Source: Candidatus Koribacter versatilis Ellin345 (lineage in GTDB: Bacteria > Acidobacteriota > Terriglobia > Terriglobales > Acidobacteriaceae). Taken from it: a DNA stretch of 64,000 bases. The position numbers were made by a program, and so were the translations under genes. The stretch lies in assembly GCF_000014005.1 (NCBI RefSeq), contig NC_008009.1:3410001-3474000 (forward strand). The letters run 5' to 3'. Shown piece after piece: positions 58,828-64,000 of this stretch. The notes below the pieces were generated by a model. That model was not told where the DNA came from, ran no database searches, and was given only the letters and a program-made list of their open reading frames with translations. Within the stretch, counting starts at the first letter, position 1. Each line of letters opens with the position of its first letter.

Positions 58828-59208
58828 ATGGATGCGATCCGGGCGCTGATCATTGATGACTCTTCGGTGATGCGAAAAATCGTGGAGCGGTCCCTGCGGC
58901 AGGCCGGAGTGGCATTGTCGCAGGTGATGGAGGCGGGTAACGGCGCCGAGGCCCTCAACCTACTTCGTTCCAACCCAGTCGATTTAATTCTCAGCGATAT
59001 CAATATGCCCGTGATGGACGGGCTGGAGTTCGTGCGCCGATTGAAGGCGGAGGGACTGGCTGCGAACGCGCCGGTCGTGATGATCACGACGGAAGGCAGC
59101 GAGTCGCAGGTGGTACAAGCGGTTTCCTCGGGCGCTCGCGGCTATATTCGCAAGCCGTTTACCGCCGACCAGGTGAAAGAGCACGTCATCGCAATCTTGA
59201 ACAAGTAG
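58828..59208 (+). CDS. CheY-like single-domain response regulator
   Basis: The receiver domain is complete: ALIIDDSSVMRKIVERSL (acidic pair), the phospho-acceptor in LILSDINMPVMDG, VVMITTEG with the Thr, and YIRKPF with the Lys. The motif DDSSVMRK is typical of CheY and CheB receivers. The start at 58828 is used; an ATG at 58810 is also in frame, and neither has a strong ribosome site. It lies ahead of a CheX-like gene and the flagellar operon, so a motility role is likely. Confidence 0.88.
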   Translation: MDAIRALIIDDSSVMRKIVERSLRQAGVALSQVMEAGNGAEALNLLRSNPVDLILSDINMPVMDGLEFVRRLKAEGLAANAPVVMITTEGSESQVVQAVSSGARGYIRKPFTADQVKEHVIAILNK

Positions 59209-59222
59209 TGCAGGGGGCCGAG

Positions 59223-59777
59223 ATGCAAGCTGTAGTGACTATTGCCGATTGGGCGGTGCTGTTGGAGGAATCCACGCGAGAAGTGTTTGGCATGATGCTG
59301 GGATGCGAGATCGAATCGCAAGGTGGAGACAGCCACAGCACGAGTTCAACGGATCCCGAATTTGTTGCGACGACGCAGGAGCCGGTGCTGCAGATGCTGT
59401 TCCGAACCGATGCCCATAATAGCAGCGGGTGCTCCGAGGTGACGGCGGTGGTTGGGATTGCCGGAGAGGTCTGCGGCGTTTTGAATTTTGCGTGTGACAG
59501 CTGCGCCGCGCGCAAGATCGCGGCGCGGATGTTGGGGATCGATGAGGCGGAGGCTGGAGATCAGCAGTTCGATGCGATTGGTGAGATCTGCAACATGATC
59601 GCGGGAAATTTCAAGTCGAAGCTTCCGGGAATCGGGGAGAAGTGCATGCTGTCAGTCCCGACGATCGTGGTGGGGTCGAATTACCGGCTGCGAGCGTTGT
59701 CGGGCAAACGTCGGTTGGAGTATCGGTGTCTGTTCGAAAGCGCGCCGTTGCGGGTGGCCTTGGAGGTCCAGCAATAG
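59223..59777 (+). CDS. CheX/CheC-like phosphatase-type protein
   Basis: The 184 residues contain the family pattern FDAIGEICNMIAGNFKSKLPGIGEKCMLSVPTIVVG, in which the E and N of xExxN act in dephosphorylating CheY-P in characterised homologues. A first, degenerate helix (WAVLLEESTREVFGMMLG) matches the CheX N-terminus. The ATG at 59223 has AGGGGG six bases upstream; an earlier GTG overlaps the CheY stop. Its substrate is most likely the CheY-like protein encoded immediately upstream. Confidence 0.82.
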   Translation: MQAVVTIADWAVLLEESTREVFGMMLGCEIESQGGDSHSTSSTDPEFVATTQEPVLQMLFRTDAHNSSGCSEVTAVVGIAGEVCGVLNFACDSCAARKIAARMLGIDEAEAGDQQFDAIGEICNMIAGNFKSKLPGIGEKCMLSVPTIVVGSNYRLRALSGKRRLEYRCLFESAPLRVALEVQQ

Positions 59778-59846
59778 GCGGGGAGCTGTTGCCCACAATG
59801 AGTCTTTCCTAATCTGATTGGCCGCTCTTCTGCACTGCTCTCCGGC

Positions 59847-60581
59847 ATGGACACCGGCTCCTACGTAGCGTGTGCGGGACTGGTAGCGAGGTCGCAGCAA
59901 CTCGATCTGGCCGCGCAGGATTTAGCGAACATAAACACTTCCGGCTACCGATCGCAACGATCAGCGTTCCGCGCGGTGTTGGCGAAGTCTGCGGGTGCAA
60001 ACCTAACCGGCTGGTCCGCAGCAGTGAACAACTTCGGTACATTGGGCGAGACACGACTCTCGCGCACGCCCGGCAATCTCGAAAAAACTGGGAATCCGCT
60101 CGATCTAGGGCTGGAGGGCGATGGCTTTTTTGTGGTGCAGACGCCTGCGGGCCCACGCTACACGCGACGCGGAAACTTCCAGATTTCATCGGCTGGAGCG
60201 CTAGAGACGAGCGACGGCTATCCCGTTCAAGGCTCGCTGGGAACGGTTCGGGTACCGAACGGCGAATTGGCGATCAGCGCAGACGGGACGCTTTCGGTGG
60301 ATGGCGCCATTGCCGGCAAGTTAAAGGTTGTGCAATTCGCGCCATCGACACAGCTCCAAGCTGAAAGTGGTTCGTACTATTCCGCGCCCGCAGGGAGGGA
60401 GAGTCCGGCGGCTAACACTAGTGTGCGTCAGGGGATGATCGAGTCGTCGAATGTAAACGCGATCGCGAGTTCCATCCAGCTGGTCACACTCCAGCGGACG
60501 GCAGAGATGCTGCAACGCGCACTTACGACGTTCCACTCGGAGTTCGACCGTACCGCTGTTGAGGACCTGCCAAAGGTCTAG
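59847..60581 (+). CDS. flgF: Flagellar basal-body rod protein FlgF
   Basis: The 244-residue protein has the rod-family N-terminus (ACAGLVARSQQLDLAAQDLANINTSGYRS), the central TGNPLDLGLEGDGFFVVQTPAGPRYTRRGNFQ and the C-terminal rod helix (VNAIASSIQLVTLQRTAEMLQRAL). It is a proximal-rod component, exported through the flagellar type III system. It is shorter than FlgG and starts the order flgF-flgG-flgA-flgH-flgI-flgJ. The ATG at 59847 has a weak ribosome site. Confidence 0.92.
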   Translation: MDTGSYVACAGLVARSQQLDLAAQDLANINTSGYRSQRSAFRAVLAKSAGANLTGWSAAVNNFGTLGETRLSRTPGNLEKTGNPLDLGLEGDGFFVVQTPAGPRYTRRGNFQISSAGALETSDGYPVQGSLGTVRVPNGELAISADGTLSVDGAIAGKLKVVQFAPSTQLQAESGSYYSAPAGRESPAANTSVRQGMIESSNVNAIASSIQLVTLQRTAEMLQRALTTFHSEFDRTAVEDLPKV

Positions 60582-60591
60582 GGGAGAAGAA

Positions 60592-61383
60592 ATGTTTCGC
60601 GCACTTTATACCGCAGCCACGGGAATGACGGCGCAGCAACTGAACCTGGACAATATCGCGAACAACTTGTCGAATGCTAGCACCGCGGGCTTCCGGGCAC
60701 GCCGGTTGCAATTTCAGGATTTGATGTACCAGAACATGGTGGTTCCGGGATCGGCAGCAACCCAGCAAACCACGGTCGCGAGCGGGTTACAGGTTGGATT
60801 AGGCACGCGGCCAACTGCTTCGGAGACACTGCAGACCCAAGGCGAGTTCGAGTCCACCGGCAATCCGCTGGATATTGCAATACAAGGACAGGGGTTCTTC
60901 CAGGTGCTGTTGCCGGACGGCACCACGGGTTACACCCGTTCCGGACAATTTCATCTCGATGCGCAGGGCAACGTGGTGACCTCGGACGGAAATCAATTGC
61001 AGCCGTCGCTCACGATTCCCGCTGACGCACAGACCATCAGCATAGGCGCCGACGGCACGGTGACGGTAACGCAACCGGGCCAGACCCAGGCGCAGCAGGT
61101 CGGCAGTATTCAGGTCGCGTCCTTCGCAAATCCCGGGGGGCTGAACAGCATCGGGAAAAATCTCTTCCTGGCGACCACGGCGTCGGGCGATCCGACGATC
61201 GGCACGCCGGGCGGCGCGGAGGGCGCCGGGACGTTGCAACAGGGCGTGCTGGAGCAGGCCAACGTAAGCGTGGTGGATGAATTTATCCAAATGATATTGG
61301 CGCAACGCTCTTATGAAGCGAACTCGAAAGTTGTAACGGCAGCGAATGAGATGCTGCAAAACCTCAACACCATGGCACGTTGA
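60592..61383 (+). CDS. flgG: Flagellar distal-rod protein FlgG
   Basis: The 263 residues begin MFRALYTAATGMTAQQLNLDNIANNLSNASTAGFR, the diagnostic FlgG start. STGNPLDIAIQGQGFFQVLLPDGTTGYTRSGQFHLD and the C-terminal LEQANVSVVDEFIQMILAQRSYEANSKV follow. GGGGAGAAGAA immediately precedes the ATG at 60592. FlgG builds the distal rod through the P and L rings encoded downstream. Confidence 0.97.
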   Translation: MFRALYTAATGMTAQQLNLDNIANNLSNASTAGFRARRLQFQDLMYQNMVVPGSAATQQTTVASGLQVGLGTRPTASETLQTQGEFESTGNPLDIAIQGQGFFQVLLPDGTTGYTRSGQFHLDAQGNVVTSDGNQLQPSLTIPADAQTISIGADGTVTVTQPGQTQAQQVGSIQVASFANPGGLNSIGKNLFLATTASGDPTIGTPGGAEGAGTLQQGVLEQANVSVVDEFIQMILAQRSYEANSKVVTAANEMLQNLNTMAR

Positions 61384-61395
61384 GACGACGACATC

Positions 61396-61938
61396 ATGGG
61401 CCCCTTGAAAGTGTTTTTGTTCTGCGTTATCGCGATTCTCTCCTCCCGACTCGGGCTGGCCACTACAGCCAACGACGGACTGTACGAAATTCCTAAGAGC
61501 CGAGTCTGCGCGGCAATTCAAGTTGGCAACGCCGATTGTCATGATGTGGAGTTGTTGTCGACTCCGCTCTCACGGGAATCCGAGCCCATCCTGAACTGGA
61601 ATATCGAAAGAAATTCCGGCGGTGCCGGAGTGTTGCGGATCGAGTGCGCCAACTTTGCGTGCGTGCCTTTCCTTGTGGTCTTTCGCGGCCACCCGAGACC
61701 ACAGAACATTGGAAACCCGTCGCGTTCGCTCACCCATCAACCCAGGCCCGCACCGGTGGTCCACGCCGGCAATCGCCTGACGCTGATTCGCCAGGGAAAT
61801 GGAGTTCGACTGACAACCACAGTGGTGAGCCTCTCCGCGGGAAGGGTTGGCGAGTCTATCCACGTGCGTGAGTACAGAAGCTCGCGCTCCATCAATTCGG
61901 TTGTGGTGGACGCACATACCGTAACGGCTGACTACTGA
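61396..61938 (+). CDS. flgA: Flagellar P-ring assembly chaperone FlgA
   Basis: The 180-residue protein has a signal peptide (MGPLKVFLFCVIAILSSRLG). The C-terminal SAF-like domain has VVHAGNRLTLIRQGNGVRLTTTVVSLSAGRVGESIHVREYRSSRSINSVVVD. The mid part contains four cysteines (~38-83) that may form disulfides. FlgA helps P-ring (FlgI) polymerisation in the periplasm. The identification rests on the C-terminal domain and the operon position between flgG and flgH. Confidence 0.85.
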   Translation: MGPLKVFLFCVIAILSSRLGLATTANDGLYEIPKSRVCAAIQVGNADCHDVELLSTPLSRESEPILNWNIERNSGGAGVLRIECANFACVPFLVVFRGHPRPQNIGNPSRSLTHQPRPAPVVHAGNRLTLIRQGNGVRLTTTVVSLSAGRVGESIHVREYRSSRSINSVVVDAHTVTADY

Positions 61939-61939
61939 A

Positions 61940-62674
61940 ATGGGGATGACGATGTCGATGAGGAAAATCAAATACGCAGGAGTCCCATTCGCCTTCGCGC
62001 TCTGGTTGCTGATTCTCGGGGCCGTAGTATCGCAGGCACACGCCGAAAAACGCGAAAAGGATAAGAATCCCCTTCAGCGCTACATGGCAACCTTGCCAGC
62101 GCAGGAAACCGGAGCGCTTCCGGCAAAAACTACAGGAAGTTTGTGGACGGACGAATCCCCTCTGTTCATGATCGCGAACGATTTGAAAGCGCGACGAGTG
62201 CATGACATCGTGACGATTGCGGTTTCCGAGTCCACCCTCGCGCAAGCGACGGGTGACGTGACTTCGCAGCGAGACTATGCGGGAAACAGTGCAATCACCG
62301 CGCTGGGCGGCCACGTCAGCACTGGGGGCGTGAACCCTCTGTTCGCGGCTTCGTCTTCCACTTCGCTCAAAGGCAAGGGAGCCTCGAACAGCCAGTCCAC
62401 CTTGCGCACCACGCTGGCCGCAGAGGTCGTTGCGGTCATGACAAACGGGAACATGGTGGTGGAGGCGCGCCGTTCGGTAAAGATGAACAACGAGTTGCGC
62501 ACGGTGATCCTGCGCGGAGTGGTTCGTCCGGGGGATATCTCTCCTTCGAACGTGGTCAGTTCCGCCGCGTTGGCAAACCTCGAGATCGAGATGAAAGGTA
62601 AAGGCGTGGTCAGCGACGGTACGCGTCCGAACAACCTCGGGATCCGCTGGCTCTGGAAGGTATTGGGGTTCTGA
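61940..62674 (+). CDS. flgH: Flagellar L-ring protein FlgH without lipobox
   Basis: The 244 residues contain the FlgH core: TGSLWTDESPLFMIANDLKARRVHDIVTIAVSEST, NSQSTLRTTLAAEVVAVMTNGNMVVEARRSVKMNNE and LRGVVRPGDISPSNVVSSAALANLEIEMKGKGVV. FlgH forms the outer-membrane L ring. Usual FlgH is a lipoprotein with an N-terminal lipobox Cys. Here the signal (AFALWLLILGAVVSQAHAEK) ends in AHA with no cysteine, pointing to signal peptidase I. Several in-frame ATGs occur in the first 20 bases, so the exact start is uncertain. Confidence 0.92.
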   Translation: MGMTMSMRKIKYAGVPFAFALWLLILGAVVSQAHAEKREKDKNPLQRYMATLPAQETGALPAKTTGSLWTDESPLFMIANDLKARRVHDIVTIAVSESTLAQATGDVTSQRDYAGNSAITALGGHVSTGGVNPLFAASSSTSLKGKGASNSQSTLRTTLAAEVVAVMTNGNMVVEARRSVKMNNELRTVILRGVVRPGDISPSNVVSSAALANLEIEMKGKGVVSDGTRPNNLGIRWLWKVLGF

Positions 62675-62675
62675 A

Positions 62676-63782
62676 ATGAGACTGCTTGCGCTCGTTCTGC
62701 TCCTGCTGCGGCTCGGGATTCCCGCGATGATAGGCGCTCAAGAAGCGCCGCGGATGGTAACAATCCGGGACATCACGACGATCGAAGGAGTTCGGGAAAA
62801 TCCTCTGATCGGATATGGGATGGTGGTCGGTCTGAACGGGACAGGGGACCGCACCCAGACCTTCTTCACTACGCAGACCCTCAGTGGGATCTTGCAACGC
62901 ATGGGGGTGCAGGTGCCATCGGGCTCGATGCGAGTGAACAACGTGGCGTCGGTGATGGTGACCGCGGTCCTGCCGCCATTCGCGGTACATGGCGGCCGGA
63001 TCGATGTAACCGTCTCGTCGATTGGAGATGCGAAGAGCCTCGACGGCGGAATGTTGCTGTTGACGCCGCTCTATGGCGCGGACGGCCAAGTGTACGCCGC
63101 AGCGCAAGGAGCGTTGGCGATCGGCGGCTATTCGGCTTCATCGAATGGGAACTCCAAACAAAGCAATCATCCCACAGTGGGAAGAATTCCCGAAGGTGGA
63201 GTGATTGAGAAAGACCTCTCGGTGGGACTGGAGAAGCTGAGTTCTGTTTCTCTTCTGCTACGCGATCCGGAATTCGCGACGGCGACGAGCATCGCGGCGG
63301 AGGTGAATCGATCGCTTGCGAGTCCTGTAGCGAGAGCAGTAGATGCGCGCCGCGTGGTTGTAGGGGTACGTCCGGAAACATCGGTACCGGAACTGCTCGC
63401 GAAGATCCAGTCCCTTGAGATTCCGCTGCGGGAGCGATCGAGAATCATTGTGAACGAGCGTACGGGAACCATTGTGATGGGAGCCAAGGTTCAGCTTAGC
63501 GCGGTGGCGGTGCTACACGGGAACCTTTCGGTCGAGATCACCAGCTCGATGGCGGTTTCACAGCCCGCACCGTTGTCCAATGGCAGCACAGTTCGCGGTA
63601 CAGAGACGAACCTTGAGGCGCGCGAAGCGCCGGTGAAGTTGCTGGAGTTGAAAGAAGGTGCGACGGTAGCGCAACTGGTCGAGGGATTGCAGAAAATTGG
63701 TGCTACCGCGCGTGATGTGGTCTCAATCTTGCAAGCAATGAAAGCGGCCGGTGCGCTCCAGGCCGAGGTGGAGGTTCTCTGA
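62676..63782 (+). CDS. flgI: Flagellar P-ring protein FlgI
   Basis: The 368-residue periplasmic protein has a signal peptide (LLALVLLLLRLGIPAMIGAQ). The FlgI core reads IRDITTIEGVRENPLIGYGMVVGLNGTGDRTQTFFTTQTLSGILQRMG, VTVSSIGDAKSLDGGMLLLTPLYGADGQVYAAAQGAL and, C-terminal, VAQLVEGLQKIGATARDVVSILQAMKAAGALQAE. It starts one base after the flgH stop and overlaps flgJ by 1 bp. Confidence 0.97.
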   Translation: MRLLALVLLLLRLGIPAMIGAQEAPRMVTIRDITTIEGVRENPLIGYGMVVGLNGTGDRTQTFFTTQTLSGILQRMGVQVPSGSMRVNNVASVMVTAVLPPFAVHGGRIDVTVSSIGDAKSLDGGMLLLTPLYGADGQVYAAAQGALAIGGYSASSNGNSKQSNHPTVGRIPEGGVIEKDLSVGLEKLSSVSLLLRDPEFATATSIAAEVNRSLASPVARAVDARRVVVGVRPETSVPELLAKIQSLEIPLRERSRIIVNERTGTIVMGAKVQLSAVAVLHGNLSVEITSSMAVSQPAPLSNGSTVRGTETNLEAREAPVKLLELKEGATVAQLVEGLQKIGATARDVVSILQAMKAAGALQAEVEVL

Positions 63783-64000
63783 TGACGGGGATTACGGTGG
63801 GGAGCCAGTCTATGGATCCGGCATCGCTGGTGAATAGGAGTCTCCCTAAACGACCGACGCAGGATATAGCGAAGGCCAGCACGGAGTTCGAAGCGATTCT
63901 GCTCGACCAGGTGCTGGGGAAGCTGCGTGAAACATTTTCAATGCGAGATGGGTCAGAGAGCGATCCAGGATCGAGCACGCTGAGCGGCGTGGCGGAGCAA
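63782..64000 (+). CDS. flgJ: FlgJ-like rod-binding protein, 3' end outside window
   Basis: The ATG at 63782 shares its first base with the flgI stop (TGATG). The visible 73 residues contain ASTEFEAILLDQVLGKLRETF, which matches the N-terminal FlgJ helix that interacts with the rod. Many FlgJ proteins continue into a muramidase domain; whether this one does cannot be seen, because the gene is cut by the window end. Its place after flgI is the usual one. Confidence 0.85.
   Translation, partial: MTGITVGSQSMDPASLVNRSLPKRPTQDIAKASTEFEAILLDQVLGKLRETFSMRDGSESDPGSSTLSGVAEQ

Overview
The window is a GC-rich stretch of a chromosome that looks like an Acidobacteriota member related to the Koribacter/Terriglobus group. 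The inference rests on gene content: a PadR-controlled MacB-like 'ADOP' permease, a DUF1800/DUF1501 pair, futalosine-pathway menaquinone synthesis (mqnC), a tandem ThuA pair, a flagellar operon, and families of short palindromic and low-complexity intergenic repeats. No insertion sequence, prophage or CRISPR array was recognised.

Layout. 1-4.0 kb: end of an HD-GYP phosphodiesterase, then DUF1800 and DUF1501 exported proteins. 4.0-7.3 kb (minus): lgt and two poorly known proteins. 7.6-10.0 kb: a ribosome-maturation operon, rpsP-khpA-rimM-trmD-rplS, with a mobile-looking hairpin element inserted between rpsP and khpA. 10-18 kb: rnhB, a PIG-L deacetylase, mqnC, an EAL-HDOD protein, riboflavin synthase and a ParDE toxin-antitoxin module with a compact promoter/operator. 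17.5-22.6 kb: an Mla-type lipid ABC system split over two loci (a lone ATPase next to mobA; an MlaE permease with a second ATPase), with a K+ channel between. 22.8-29.3 kb: a carboxypeptidase-regulatory-repeat protein, a DEAD-box helicase operon and a histidine kinase/response regulator pair. 30-38.9 kb: ADOP permease and PadR, small metabolic and membrane proteins, and a GT2 synthase. 39-46.6 kb: a frameshifted metallophosphoesterase, a HExxH protein, two ThuA proteins and nagB-MFS.

46.6-49.5 kb is the most interesting part. A Ro60 (TROVE-vWA) orthologue and a small Cys-rich protein lie downstream of a non-coding stretch that, read on the minus strand, contains five tandem RNA modules. All five share two sequence motifs at fixed spacing, an outer and an inner helix that differ in sequence but mostly still pair, and a variable insert. 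The inserts range from a tiny hairpin to a tRNA mimic that is circularly permuted and has a closed acceptor stem. This fits a multi-copy Y-RNA (YrlA-like) array serving the Ro60 protein. A further structured segment and a plausible promoter lie upstream.

49.9-58.8 kb: a DUF885 peptidase, an AsmA-like protein, and leuABCD (minus) diverging from a LysR regulator; LeuA has no regulatory domain. 58.8-64 kb: CheY- and CheX-like proteins followed by flgF-flgG-flgA-flgH-flgI-flgJ, cut by the window end.

Starts were moved from the longest possible ORF where a Shine-Dalgarno, signal peptide or family N-terminus argued for it. All functional calls come from reading motifs by eye; no database search was run.
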